The notes under the pieces: model-generated
Told to the model about the DNA's origin: nothing
The model's input: only the letters and a program-made list of their open reading frames with translations
Databases searched by the model: none
Made by a program: the position numbers and the translations under genes
Part shown: positions 47,329 to 55,308 of the stretch, in pieces
How the letters are laid out: every line of letters begins with the position of its first letter
Numbering within the stretch: position 1 is the stretch's first letter
DNA from: Shinella curvata
Lineage (GTDB): Bacteria > Pseudomonadota > Alphaproteobacteria > Rhizobiales > Rhizobiaceae
NCBI RefSeq assembly: GCF_022899935.1
Contig: NZ_JALJCJ010000002.1
Location: 372,001-436,000 of the forward strand
Reading direction: 5' to 3'
Length of the DNA: 64,000 nt

Positions 47329-48765
47329 TCAATCGGCCCCGCCGGAGCGCGCGTGCGGAAGGCCAATGGCAAGAAGGATCGCGAATGCTGCCGGAAGCGC
47401 CAGCAGCGCATAGAGCCAGCGCGCAGCCGTCACCGCCCCATCGATGCCGCCCGGCTGCAACAGGCCGGTCGAATTGACGATGATGCCGGCGAGCGCCGCG
47501 CCGAAGGCGGCACCGAGCGCCTGCATGGTGGTGATCGCCGCCGAGGCCTTGTCCGTCTCGCCCGCCGGCGCAAGACGCATGACATGGGTCACGAGATGCG
47601 CCCAGCCCATGCCGATGCCGAAGCCCATGAGGAAGGTGAAGACCGTCGATAGCGCCAGAAAAAGCAGGTCGCTCCCGGGATTGTGCCGGGCGAGCGTGAA
47701 GACAAGCGCCGCAGTCGCCAGCGTTTCCAGCACCGCACCGATGAGGATGACCCGGTTGGCGCGCCGGCCGCTAAGGCTTGCGGTGAGGAAGGCTGCGGCC
47801 GTCCAGCCAAGCGCCAGAAGCGCCACGAGATAACCGGACACGAGCGGTGTCACACCGTGCAGCACCTGCAGGAAATAGGGAATGTAGACATCCGAGCATA
47901 TCGTCACCAGCAGCATCAGCATGATGAGATAGACGCGGGCAAGGGGCGAGCCGACGCTGATCGTGCCGACCGGCAGGAGTCGGGCCTGTGCATGGCGCTC
48001 GATGGTGATGGCGGCGATGACGCCGAGCACTGCCGCGCCGGCAAGAACGCCCCGCAGCGCCGGCGCGGCCACCGAGCTTGCGAAGGACAAGAGCAGCACG
48101 GCCGTCACCAGAAGCACGATCTGCACGAAGGGCGTCTTCGTGGTCACGCGTTCGCCGTCGCCCGAGGGCAAGAGACGGGGCGCGACGAAGGCCATGATGA
48201 CGGAGAGCGGCACAAGCAGCGCGAAGGCCTCGCGCCAGGCGCTCCCGGCGGCGAAGATGCCGCCGATGGTCGGCCCGAGGAAGGTCGCGATGCCCCAGAC
48301 GGCGGCGTAGAGCGTGGACGCCGTGCTCCACAGTGGTTCGGGATAGACATAGCGGATGAAGGCATAGCCGAGCGCGACGAGGAAACCGGCGCCGAGTCCC
48401 TGGATCGCACGCCCCGCCAACACGATCTCCATGGTCGGCGCGATGGTGCAAACGAGGCTGCCGATGCCGAACAGCACCGCGCCGAAGACATAGCAGCGGT
48501 TGAGCGTGACGCTTTCAGGCCGGACGGCGACGAAGGTCGAGCCCAGCACGGAGGCCGCGACATAGATCGTCGTCGCCCAGGCGAAGAGTTCCAGTCCGCC
48601 GATATCGCGCACGATCGAGGGCATCAGCGTCGCGGTGATATAGGTCTCCACCGCATGCAGCATGATGCCGCCGCCGAGCATCAGCGTCCCGAAAAGATAG
48701 TCGCGGTGAAACAGGCTGGACAGCCGCGGCGCGGCCTCCTGGGAGGGGATGACACTTTCGGACAT
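47329..48765 (-). CDS. MFS transporter (drug:H+ antiporter type)
   Basis: A 478-residue inner-membrane protein with about 14 hydrophobic helices, the DHA2-like layout. Start at the ATG at 48765 (MSESVIPSQE); the frame continues to 48822 without a better site. Signatures: DIGGLELFAWATTIYVAASVLGSTFVA near the second helix, GRAIQGLGAGFLVALGYAFIRYVYPEPLWSTAS, and AVWGIATFLGPTIGGIFAAGSAWREAF (the antiporter motif region). It probably exports small toxic compounds. Small palindromes at 48785-48799 and 48810-48828 lie upstream and might be operator sites; no regulator gene is adjacent. Confidence 0.85.
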   Translation of the reverse strand: MSESVIPSQEAAPRLSSLFHRDYLFGTLMLGGGIMLHAVETYITATLMPSIVRDIGGLELFAWATTIYVAASVLGSTFVAVRPESVTLNRCYVFGAVLFGIGSLVCTIAPTMEIVLAGRAIQGLGAGFLVALGYAFIRYVYPEPLWSTASTLYAAVWGIATFLGPTIGGIFAAGSAWREAFALLVPLSVIMAFVAPRLLPSGDGERVTTKTPFVQIVLLVTAVLLLSFASSVAAPALRGVLAGAAVLGVIAAITIERHAQARLLPVGTISVGSPLARVYLIMLMLLVTICSDVYIPYFLQVLHGVTPLVSGYLVALLALGWTAAAFLTASLSGRRANRVILIGAVLETLATAALVFTLARHNPGSDLLFLALSTVFTFLMGFGIGMGWAHLVTHVMRLAPAGETDKASAAITTMQALGAAFGAALAGIIVNSTGLLQPGGIDGAVTAARWLYALLALPAAFAILLAIGLPHARSGGAD

Positions 48766-48903
48766 GACGGCGCCTTGCGAATTGGAGGTCGAAGACCTCG
48801 CACGGGGCACACGGCAGTTCAAGCCGTGACTTTTGAGTGTGAAGAGGAATGTCGTGTAAGGGCAGGTTGCTGCGCCATGAGGGCGGAAGCAGGCCCTGTG
48901 TCT

Positions 48904-49227
48904 CTACAGATGCCCGGTCCACCAGCCACGATCGCTGGAGACCCGGATCAGCACCATGATGACGGTCGCAACGATCCCGCCGATGAACAGCTTCGTGGCA
49001 TGTCGGACGAGAGCCGGAGAGTCCGGGCCGGCCGCCGGCACCATCGGCTTGATGATGAAAAGCGAGATCATCACGAGGATGTCGAAGATAAGATAGACGA
49101 GGGGCCACGGCGGCAGGGCATACTCCGTGCCCGGGGTGAACACACGCCACAGGCAACGGACGATCACGAAGCCGGAGACAACCGCAAGGGTGATCGCTGC
49201 TCTGGATTGAGAACCCTGTTCGGCCAT
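48904..49227 (-). CDS. Small membrane protein of unknown function
   Basis: A 107-residue protein started at the ATG at 49227 (AAAGGCAGAAGCC upstream). Three transmembrane helices: about 10-27 (AAITLAVVSGFVIVRCLW), 38-60 (PPWPLVYLIFDILVMISLFII) and 78-96 (LFIGGIVATVIMVLIRV). The loops carry a TPGTEYALPPWP segment. No family is recognised. It stands alone between the MFS gene and the carboxymuconolactone-decarboxylase gene. Confidence 0.65.
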   Translation of the reverse strand: MAEQGSQSRAAITLAVVSGFVIVRCLWRVFTPGTEYALPPWPLVYLIFDILVMISLFIIKPMVPAAGPDSPALVRHATKLFIGGIVATVIMVLIRVSSDRGWWTGHL

Positions 49228-49298
49228 GGCTTCTGCCTTTGAAAGAGATGCCGGTATGAAAGCACGGCGCTGATGAAACGGCAATCATGGCCGTGGTG

Positions 49299-49338
49299 CA
49301 GGCCGGCCCCATTTCCCATGAAAGACGGGGCCGGCCTG
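49299..49338. terminator. Long-stem hairpin after the carboxymuconolactone-decarboxylase gene
   Basis: Perfect 12-bp inverted repeat CAGGCCGGCCCC / GGGGCCGGCCTG (49299-49310 with 49327-49338) with a 16-base loop, 15 bp beyond the stop at 49353. There is no T-run, so termination would depend on other factors. Confidence 0.5.
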
Positions 49339-49352
49339 CGGGCAGGCAGGGC

Positions 49353-49811
49353 TTACGGATTCCATTCGCCGGCAACCTGCCGGGTCGCCACGTTGAAGCG
49401 GTTCCACACATTGATCGCTGCGATCTCTACGACGAGGGCGGCCAACGTCTTCTCGTCATAGTGGCGGGCGGCCTCGTTCCAGACCGTGTCCGGAACCGGC
49501 TCCTCGCGGTCGGCGATGCGGGTCAGCGCCTCGGTCAGGGCCAGCGCCGCGCGCTCGGCGTCGGTATAGAACGGCGCCTCGCGCCAGGCGGCGACGGAGA
49601 GGATGCGGCGGTCGCTCTCGCCGGCCTTCTTCATCATGCGCGGATGCAGATCGACGCAGAAGCCGCAGCCATTGATCTGGCTGGCGCGCAGGTGCACGAG
49701 ATGGGCGGTCTTTTCCGGCAGCTCTGTCTTCTGGGCCGCACCCTGCAACGCCTGCATGGCCTTCATGACTTCGGGGAGGACGGTAACGATATTGGTCATA
49801 CGGGATTGCAT
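49353..49811 (-). CDS. Carboxymuconolactone decarboxylase / AhpD-like family protein
   Basis: A 152-residue all-helical protein of the CMD family: LPEVMKAMQALQGAAQKTELPEKTAHLVHLRASQINGCGFCVDLHPRMMKKAGES, with the CxxC redox pair GCGFC and the following His, as in AhpD-type peroxidase partners. The C-terminal half (YDEKTLAALVVEIAAINVWNRFNVATR) is also typical. It probably acts on peroxides or quinone-like compounds. It is divergent from an ECF41-like sigma gene, and members of this family are standard targets of ECF41 factors; a matching promoter lies upstream (49891-49917). Confidence 0.9.
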   Translation of the reverse strand: MQSRMTNIVTVLPEVMKAMQALQGAAQKTELPEKTAHLVHLRASQINGCGFCVDLHPRMMKKAGESDRRILSVAAWREAPFYTDAERAALALTEALTRIADREEPVPDTVWNEAARHYDEKTLAALVVEIAAINVWNRFNVATRQVAGEWNP

Positions 49812-49855
49812 TTTGGTGCTCCTTGCACTGTTTTCGCTTCGACGGTTGCGAGCCC

Positions 49856-49882
49856 TGTCACACCGGTGCGGCTTCGTTCGTC
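49856..49882 (+). promoter_or_regulatory. ECF41-type promoter of the sigma factor gene
   Basis: TGTCACA (49856-49862), a 16-base spacer and CGTC (49879-49882) match the published ECF41 consensus, 36 bp before the sigma gene start. This implies autoregulation. Confidence 0.7.
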
Positions 49883-49890
49883 ATGGCCAT

Positions 49891-49917
49891 GACGCCACGA
49901 ACCGAGGGAGTGTGACC
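49891..49917 (-). promoter_or_regulatory. ECF41-type promoter of the carboxymuconolactone-decarboxylase gene
   Basis: On the minus strand GGTCACA (49917-49911), 16 bases, then CGTC (49894-49891): one mismatch to the ECF41 -35 and identical spacing to the facing promoter. The two -10 elements lie in a perfect 16-bp palindrome, 49879-49894. Confidence 0.6.
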
Positions 49918-49918
49918 G

Positions 49919-50782
49919 ATGAGCGAAAAAAAATTTTGGACTGAGCGTTTCGAGGCCGAGCGCGGCCGTTTGCGCACCGTCGCCTTCCGCATGCTGGGCT
50001 CGCATGCGGAGGCGGAAGACGCCGTGCAGGAGGCATGGCTCCGGCTGGAGCGGGCCGGCGACGGCATCGAAAATCCGGCGGGCTGGCTGACGACCGTCGT
50101 CGGCCGCATCTGCCTCGACATGCTGCGCGCCCGCACGAAGCGCCGCGAAGACCCGATCGACGGCGACGAGGGGGAAGTTCAGCACGCCGACCCTGCGGCC
50201 GGTGCGGATGAACAGGCGGCACTCGCCGACTCGGTTGGCCTCGCGCTGCTCGTCGTGCTGGAGCGGCTCGCGCCCGTCGAGCGCCTCGCATTCGTGCTGC
50301 ACGACATGTTTGACGTACCCTTCGAGGAGATCGGCCGCATCGTCGATCGCTCGCCGGTTGCCGCCCGCCAGCTGGCGAGCCGCGCCCGCCGCCGCGTGCA
50401 GGGCCTGCCGGAAACGCCGTCCGCCGATTACGACCGCCGCAAGAATGTCGTCGCCGCCTTCCTCGCCGCCTCGCGCGACGGCGATTTCTCCGGCCTGCTC
50501 GCGGTGCTCGATCCCGAGGTCGTCTTCCACGCAGATGCGGATGCGGTCCGGCTCGGTTCGCTTGCGGAGATGCATGGCGCCCAGGCCGTGGCGACCAATT
50601 TCAAGGGCAAGGCGACGGCGGCCAAGCTCGCCCTCATCGACGGCCAGCTCGGCCTCGCCGTCATTCTCGGCGGCCAGCTCAAGGTGGTCGTGCTCATGGA
50701 GGTCGAGGGCGATCAGATCATCGCGATCGACTCCATCGCCGACCCCGCGCGCATCGCGGCCTGCGAGGTGGAGTATCTGTAG
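49919..50782 (+). CDS. ECF-type RNA polymerase sigma factor, ECF41/SigJ-like
   Basis: A 287-residue sigma factor. Region 2 is RLRTVAFRMLGSHAEAEDAVQEAWLRL (about 17-43), region 4 is LERLAPVERLAFVLHDMFDVPFEEIGRIVDRSPVAARQLASRARRR (about 108-153). The extra C-terminal 110 residues (RRKNVVAAFLAASRDGDFSGLLAVLDPEVVF...) form a SnoaL-like domain, the mark of ECF41, which uses it instead of an anti-sigma factor to tune activity. The end reads DSIADPARIAA where many ECF41 proteins have an NPDKL motif. It faces a CMD-family gene, the classic ECF41 target, with matching promoters on both sides. Confidence 0.92.
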   Translation: MSEKKFWTERFEAERGRLRTVAFRMLGSHAEAEDAVQEAWLRLERAGDGIENPAGWLTTVVGRICLDMLRARTKRREDPIDGDEGEVQHADPAAGADEQAALADSVGLALLVVLERLAPVERLAFVLHDMFDVPFEEIGRIVDRSPVAARQLASRARRRVQGLPETPSADYDRRKNVVAAFLAASRDGDFSGLLAVLDPEVVFHADADAVRLGSLAEMHGAQAVATNFKGKATAAKLALIDGQLGLAVILGGQLKVVVLMEVEGDQIIAIDSIADPARIAACEVEYL

Positions 50783-50834
50783 GAGGCGGTCACGAGGAGA
50801 TAGCCGAAGCCTCGACAACCCCCCACCCACCGAC

Positions 50835-50919
50835 GTCATCCTCGGGCTTGACCCGAGGATCCACGCCACAAGCGAGGCGGTGCGGATGTATGGATCCTCG
50901 GGTCAAGCCCGAGGATGAC
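50835..50919. repeat. RIME-like palindromic intergenic repeat, copy D (complete)
   Basis: The best-preserved copy: two identical 29-base inverted arms (50835-50863 and 50891-50919), each itself a hairpin, around a 27-base spacer. It resembles the two-palindrome RIME elements described from rhizobia. Confidence 0.85.
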
Positions 50920-50955
50920 GGAGAGGGACGAGAGCAGCCGGCGCGCGGCTGCGCG

Positions 50956-51693
50956 CTAAATCCCGATCCGTCCGATCGCCGGGATCTTGATCGCCGGCCG
51001 CATCACGTCGATGCCGGCGACGAGGCCCATGATGTGCAGCTCCAGCCCGCTGCGCATGCCGGCGGAGACCCCGAGCAGGCCGTAGAGCGTGGCATGCACA
51101 TCCCTGCCATCGGCATCCACGGCAAACAGCTTTCCTTCCGGCAGGTAGTCGCGCCCCACGGCATCCGGCGGCAGCACGACGCCGAGCTCCGGCACGCTGC
51201 GCAGCACATGGGCGACGAAGGTGTTGGAGTTCGGCCCCGGCCAGATGCGGTAGGCGCCGGGCGTCGAATAGGGATAGGCGGCAATCGCCTTCTCGATCTT
51301 CGGGATCAGCCGTGCCGCCTCTTCGCCGCTCACGGAGGCGACGGTGCGCGGCGTGTTGGAATACCAGAAGGCATCGGGTGCATAGGCGTTCTTGCGCACC
51401 GGCGTGCCCCAGCCGACCTTGTCATAACGGTTGTAGCCTGCGGCATTCGCCTCCTTGGTGACGATCCAGGCGTGGCTTGCCACCGCGCCCTTCATGCCGC
51501 CTGTCGCGGCGGAGAAGATGTGGATCGTCGCCTGCGGCGTCGTCTTCGCCGCCGGCAGGATGCCGGCGGAGGTCCAGTTCGCTTCGCGCCAATTGGCCGG
51601 ACGGTCCTTGATATACCAGTAGCCGGCGGCGCCCAATGCGGGCATCAGATAGATCACGAGAAAGAGGACAAGGACGTTCCTCAGCAATTTCAT
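50956..51693 (-). CDS. DUF3750 exported/membrane protein
   Basis: A 245-residue protein with one N-terminal membrane anchor or uncleaved signal (residues 5-28, RNVLVLFLVIYLMPALGAAGYWYI) and a large periplasmic domain: ATIHIFSAATGGMKGAVASHAWIVTKE, YNRYDKVGWG, and YRIWPGPNSNTFVAHVLRSVPELGVVLPPDAVGRDYLP. The His/Asn/Phe-rich WPGPNSNTFV segment is the family signature of DUF3750, common in Rhizobiales. The pattern recalls papain/NlpC-like hydrolases of the DUF3750 type, but no catalytic role is shown. Divergent from the asparaginase gene. Confidence 0.85.
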   Translation of the reverse strand: MKLLRNVLVLFLVIYLMPALGAAGYWYIKDRPANWREANWTSAGILPAAKTTPQATIHIFSAATGGMKGAVASHAWIVTKEANAAGYNRYDKVGWGTPVRKNAYAPDAFWYSNTPRTVASVSGEEAARLIPKIEKAIAAYPYSTPGAYRIWPGPNSNTFVAHVLRSVPELGVVLPPDAVGRDYLPEGKLFAVDADGRDVHATLYGLLGVSAGMRSGLELHIMGLVAGIDVMRPAIKIPAIGRIGI

Positions 51694-51776
51694 GCGGGGC
51701 GCTCCGAAACCGAGTGGGCAGTTCGATCGATTTCGGATAATACCGCAGCGGAAATCGGAAATTTGAGGGCACGATC

Positions 51777-52784
51777 ATGGCAAATCCGGTACTTGTCGAA
51801 GTCACACGCGGCAATCTCGTCGAAAGCCGCCATCGCGGCATGGTCGTGGTGGTCGATGGCGATGGATCGGTGGTGTTTTCGCAGGGCGATATCGATGGCG
51901 GCGTTTTCCCGCGCTCGGCCTGCAAGGCCATGCAGGCATTGCCGCTGATCGAAAGCGGTGCCGCCGATGCGCACGCCTTCGGCAACCAGGAACTGGCGCT
52001 CGCCTGCTCCTCGCATAGTGGTGAAGCGGCCCATGCCCGGCTAGCCGGCTCGATGCTCGCCGCCGCCGGCGTCGATGAGAGCGTGCTGGAATGCGGCGCC
52101 CACTGGTCCTTCGAGCAGCCCGTGCTGATCGGCCAGGCCCGTCTGCTCGATCGCCCGACGGCCCTGCACAACAATTGCTCCGGCAAACATGCCGGCTTCG
52201 TCTGCGCCGCCTGCCACACCGGCAAGGACCTGAAAGGCTATGTGCGCTACGAGCATCCCGTGCAGGCCGAAATCCGCGGCATCATGGAAAGCCTGACGGG
52301 CGCGGCGCTTGCCGTCGACAATTGCGGCGTCGATGGTTGCTCGATCCCGACCTATGCCGTGCCGATGAAGGGCCTCGCCCACGGTTTTGCAAAAATGGCG
52401 ACCGGCGTCGGCCTTGGCCCCGAGCGCGCAAAAGCCTCGCGCCGCCTGATGGAGGCCTGCATGGCCGAACCCTTCTTCGTTGCCGGCACGGGCCGCGCCT
52501 GCACGCGCCTGATGGAAACCGCCCCCGGTCGCATCTTTGCGAAGACCGGCGCCGAAGGCGTCTTCTGCGCCGCCATCCCGGAAAAGGGCCTCGCCATCGC
52601 GCTGAAATGCGAGGACGGCACGACCCGCGCCGCCGAAAGCATGGTCGCCGCCACGCTTGCCCGTTTCTTCACGGAAGAGCCCGACATCCACGCCGCCCTG
52701 ATGGCCCAGGCCAACCGCTCCATGAAGAACTGGAACGGCATCCATGTCGGCGATATCAGGGTGACCGAGGCGTTTGCCGCCTGA
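51777..52784 (+). CDS. ansA: L-asparaginase, R. etli ReAV/AnsA type (class 3)
   Basis: A 335-residue cytoplasmic amidohydrolase unrelated to the bacterial type I/II enzymes. The catalytic pattern known from R. etli ReAV is complete with an offset of one: S47 and K50 in FPRSACKAMQ, S79 in CSSHSGE, and the zinc ligands C134 and K137 in NNCSGKHAG, plus the DNCGVDGCS cysteines near 183-188. It turns asparagine into aspartate and ammonia, so asparagine can be used as carbon and nitrogen source. In R. etli the related gene is inducible by asparagine. It abuts the convergent DeoR gene. Confidence 0.93.
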   Translation: MANPVLVEVTRGNLVESRHRGMVVVVDGDGSVVFSQGDIDGGVFPRSACKAMQALPLIESGAADAHAFGNQELALACSSHSGEAAHARLAGSMLAAAGVDESVLECGAHWSFEQPVLIGQARLLDRPTALHNNCSGKHAGFVCAACHTGKDLKGYVRYEHPVQAEIRGIMESLTGAALAVDNCGVDGCSIPTYAVPMKGLAHGFAKMATGVGLGPERAKASRRLMEACMAEPFFVAGTGRACTRLMETAPGRIFAKTGAEGVFCAAIPEKGLAIALKCEDGTTRAAESMVAATLARFFTEEPDIHAALMAQANRSMKNWNGIHVGDIRVTEAFAA

Positions 52785-53540
52785 TCAGGCTTCCAGTATC
52801 TCCGCATCCAGCTCCCGATAGGGCGCCAGGACCTCCGGCGCCAGTCCGCTCGGCACGATAAGGCCGGTGGCGGAGCCAGTCGGCATGATTTTCCAGGGGG
52901 AGGCGCGGCCGAGTTTTTCGGCTGTGAGCAGGACCCAGGTGGCGGCGGCGTTTTCGGCGATGAGGCGCTTTGTGGCGGCTTCCTCCATATCGCCGGTCGT
53001 CAGGCCATGTGTCGGATGGGCGGCCGTCACGCCCATGAAATAGAGGTCGGCCTTCAGGCCGCGGATCGCCTCCAGCGCGAGTGCCCCCGTTGTCACCATC
53101 GAATGTTTGTAGAGCCGGCCGCCGATCAGCACGACCTCGGCCGTGGGGTGGCGTTCGAGTTCGCAGGCGATCGTCGGACTGTGCGTGACGACCGTGAAGG
53201 CGAAGCTGCGCGGCAGCGCGCGGGCAAGCGCCGCCGTCGTCGTGCCGCCATCGAGAAAGATCACCTGTCCCGGTTCGACCATCGCCGCCGCACGGGCGCC
53301 GAGTGCCGCCTTCTCATCGGTCGCCAGCGTCTGGCGTTCGGCAAGATCCGGCAGGGCGGGCGCAAGCGGCAGCGCCCCGCCATGCACGCGCTTCAACAGC
53401 CCCTCGGCCGCCATTTCCCGCAGATCCCGGCGGATCGTGTCCTCGGACAGATCCAGTTCTGCCGCGAGCGTCTTGGCGACGATTTCCCCGTCGCGGCTCA
53501 GGCGTTGGGCGATGAGCGCCTTTCTTTGGCTGGTCAGCAT
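52785..53540 (-). CDS. DeoR-family transcriptional regulator
   Basis: A 251-residue repressor. The N-terminal winged helix MLTSQRKALIAQRLSRDGEIVAKTLAAELDLSEDTIRRDLREMAAEGLLKRVHGGALPL is diagnostic of DeoR. The C-terminal sugar-isomerase-like sensor has IFLDGGTTTAALARALP, VVLIGGRLYKHSMVTTGALALEAI and DLYFMGVTAAHPTHGLTT, the phosphosugar-binding pattern. It ends right after the asparaginase stop on the other strand and is divergent from a small gene at 53638; nested inverted repeats between them suggest autoregulation and control of that gene. The effector is probably a phosphorylated sugar. Confidence 0.9.
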   Translation of the reverse strand: MLTSQRKALIAQRLSRDGEIVAKTLAAELDLSEDTIRRDLREMAAEGLLKRVHGGALPLAPALPDLAERQTLATDEKAALGARAAAMVEPGQVIFLDGGTTTAALARALPRSFAFTVVTHSPTIACELERHPTAEVVLIGGRLYKHSMVTTGALALEAIRGLKADLYFMGVTAAHPTHGLTTGDMEEAATKRLIAENAAATWVLLTAEKLGRASPWKIMPTGSATGLIVPSGLAPEVLAPYRELDAEILEA

Positions 53541-53561
53541 ATCCGAACTCCGTCTTGATTA

Positions 53562-53619
53562 TGCACGAAATTACACGAATAATCGTAAAATATCCAGAAT
53601 AATCCGGATATTTCGTGCA
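53562..53619. promoter_or_regulatory. Nested inverted repeats, probable DeoR operators
   Basis: TGCACGAAA (53562-53570) is inverted at 53611-53619 (TTTCGTGCA), and inside lies a perfect AAATATCC / GGATATTT repeat (53588-53595 with 53606-53613). The AT-rich 97-bp divergent gap would suit a looped repressor. Confidence 0.6.
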
Positions 53620-53637
53620 AAATGTAAGGAGTAAGAC

Positions 53638-54003
53638 ATGTTGATCCTGATTGCCGGCCCCTATCGTTCGGGCACCGGGGATGACCCGCAGAAGATGGCG
53701 GAGAATTTGAAGCGGCTGGAGGCGCCGTCCTATGCGCTGTTCAAGGCCGGCCATGTGCCCATGATCGGCGAATGGGTGGCGCTGCCGGTCTGGCACGCGG
53801 CCGGTGGCCGGGAGATCGGTGACGCCCTGCACGAAGAAATCTTTTACCCGACGGCGCATCGCCTGCTCGAACTCTGCGAGGGCGTGCTGCGCCTGCCCGG
53901 CGACAGCAAGGGTGCCGACAATGATGTGCGCATCGCCCGCGAGCGCGGCATTCCGGTCTGGCATCGGCTGGAGGATGTGCCGGGCTGCGCGGCGGCGGCG
54001 TAA
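53638..54003 (+). CDS. DUF4406 / nucleoside 2-deoxyribosyltransferase-like protein
   Basis: A 121-residue single-domain protein started at ATG 53638 (GTAAGGAGTAAGAC upstream). It begins LILIAGPYRSGTGDDPQKMAENLKRLEAPSYALFKAGHVPMIGEWVALP and ends with LCEGVLRLPGDSKGADNDVRIARERGIPVW, the layout of the Rossmann-like nucleoside 2-deoxyribosyltransferase superfamily, with the acidic catalytic residue plausibly in HEEIFYP. It may modify a nucleoside or nucleotide sugar. The divergent DeoR regulator is its likely controller. Confidence 0.8.
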   Translation: MLILIAGPYRSGTGDDPQKMAENLKRLEAPSYALFKAGHVPMIGEWVALPVWHAAGGREIGDALHEEIFYPTAHRLLELCEGVLRLPGDSKGADNDVRIARERGIPVWHRLEDVPGCAAAA

Positions 54004-54101
54004 TTTTTTCGAAAGCCTTGTCGGGAAGGGGCGGCGTGTTACGTCCTTGTGGCATGACGGGGTGAAAACGCCCCGCATCGCCAAAACCAAGGAGGACTTC
54101 C

Positions 54102-54503
54102 ATGCGCATGATCTTCGTCAACCTGCCCGTCAAGGACCTGCCGGCGACCCGCCGCTTCTTCGGTGCCCTGGGCTTTACCTTCAACGAGCAGTTCTCCGAC
54201 GACACCGCCGCCTGCATGGTGGTGGACGAAAACATCTTCGTCATGCACCTGACCGAGGAGAAATTCGCCCAGTTCATCAACGGCAAGGTCGGCGATCCCG
54301 AGCAGCAGACGCAGGCGCTCACCTGCTTCTCCGCCACGAGCCGCCAGGAGGTCGACGACTTCAAGGCCAAGGCGCTGGCCGCCGGTGGCCGCGAATGGAA
54401 GCCGAACATCGAATTCGGCCCGATGTACGGCTGCTCCTTCCAGGACATCAACGGCAATGTCTGGGAATTCATGCATATGGATCAGTCGGGCGGCCAGGGC
54501 TGA
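54102..54503 (+). CDS. VOC-family (glyoxalase/bleomycin resistance-like) protein
   Basis: A 133-residue protein of two beta-alpha-beta-beta-beta units: MRMIFVNLPVKDLPATRRFFGALGFTFNEQFSDDTAACMVVDENIFVMHL and, after a linker, the second unit ending in YGCSFQDINGNVWEFMHMD. It is of the PhnB/YaeR-like extradiol/glyoxalase group. Its metal ligands would be the N-terminal residue near N7/V8, the H54 region and E127 near the end. The reaction is unknown. A hairpin terminator follows 20 bp after the stop. Confidence 0.87.
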   Translation: MRMIFVNLPVKDLPATRRFFGALGFTFNEQFSDDTAACMVVDENIFVMHLTEEKFAQFINGKVGDPEQQTQALTCFSATSRQEVDDFKAKALAAGGREWKPNIEFGPMYGCSFQDINGNVWEFMHMDQSGGQG

Positions 54504-54523
54504 CCAATCCCGTCTTAAAGTGA

Positions 54524-54554
54524 GGCCTACGCCTGATGGCGCAGGCCTTTTTGT
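54524..54554. terminator. Terminator between the VOC and DUF4198 genes
   Basis: AGGCCTACGCC pairs with GGCGCAGGCCT (one mismatch) around TGAT, followed by TTTTTG. It abuts the stop of the convergent DUF4198 gene. Confidence 0.75.
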
Positions 54555-55292
54555 TTAGTCGTCGTGGCTATGCGCCTCCGCGACGAAGCTGAGCGTCGCT
54601 GTGTAGCCTATCTGGTCCGCTTTCTGGTCGTTTTCCAGCGGCACGCTGTGATCGACGGCCAGCACGTTCAGTCCGTCATTGCGGATCGCCACCACGACCT
54701 CGCCGTCGGCATCGGTCGGTTCGCTCTTGAGGGAAGCCTGGTTGACGTAATCGAGCGTCACCACCGCGCCGGCAAGCGGTTTGCCGTCGTGCAGCACGCG
54801 CAAGCGGATCGGATCACCGGCCTTGCGGCCGATCGGGTTGTCGAGCGGTACGATCTGCAGATCCTGCTTCGGGAAGGCGGGCAGGGCGCCGTGGGCGTGG
54901 AGGAGCGACAGGCTGTTCTTGATGTAGTGGCCGGCGGCCTTGGCGTCCGCCACCTTGTCCTTCGCCTCGTTCACCCATTTGCCATCCGTCTTCTCCGTCC
55001 AGTAACCGTTGTCGAAGGTGAGAAGGATCGCGGCGGGTTCGCCCTCGGGCTTCAGGATCGCGTGTTTCTCGCGTTTGTCGATCTCCACCGGCGTTGCCGC
55101 GCCCTCCTCGGAGATCGCCAGCGCCTGCGTGATGCGCGCGGGATCATAGGGATCGTCACCCGCGCCATGGCCATAGACGACGCCGAGATTGCCCCAGCGC
55201 TCCGCCACCCAGGCGCCATGCGCCCCGGCGGTGAGGGGCAGCGAGAGGACGAGCGCGAGCGCGCCCGAAACAGCGAGAATCTGCTTCAGCAT
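54555..55292 (-). CDS. DUF4198 exported protein, possible metal-uptake accessory
   Basis: A 245-residue secreted protein started at the ATG at 55292 (an in-frame ATG lies four codons upstream). Signal peptide LKQILAVSGALALVLSLPLTAGA, then a mature N-terminus beginning HGAWVAERWG, so a histidine becomes the first residues after cleavage, and a His-rich end (AEAHSHDD). The core has GEPAAILLTFDNGYWTEK and LRVLHDGKPLAGAVVTLDYVNQ, matching DUF4198 (NikK-like) proteins that accompany nickel, cobalt or zinc uptake. A Zur-like box lies just upstream. It is probably a periplasmic metal chaperone; the metal is not defined. Confidence 0.8.
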   Translation of the reverse strand: MLKQILAVSGALALVLSLPLTAGAHGAWVAERWGNLGVVYGHGAGDDPYDPARITQALAISEEGAATPVEIDKREKHAILKPEGEPAAILLTFDNGYWTEKTDGKWVNEAKDKVADAKAAGHYIKNSLSLLHAHGALPAFPKQDLQIVPLDNPIGRKAGDPIRLRVLHDGKPLAGAVVTLDYVNQASLKSEPTDADGEVVVAIRNDGLNVLAVDHSVPLENDQKADQIGYTATLSFVAEAHSHDD

Positions 55293-55308
55293 TCTGGTCT
55301 CCAAGTTA

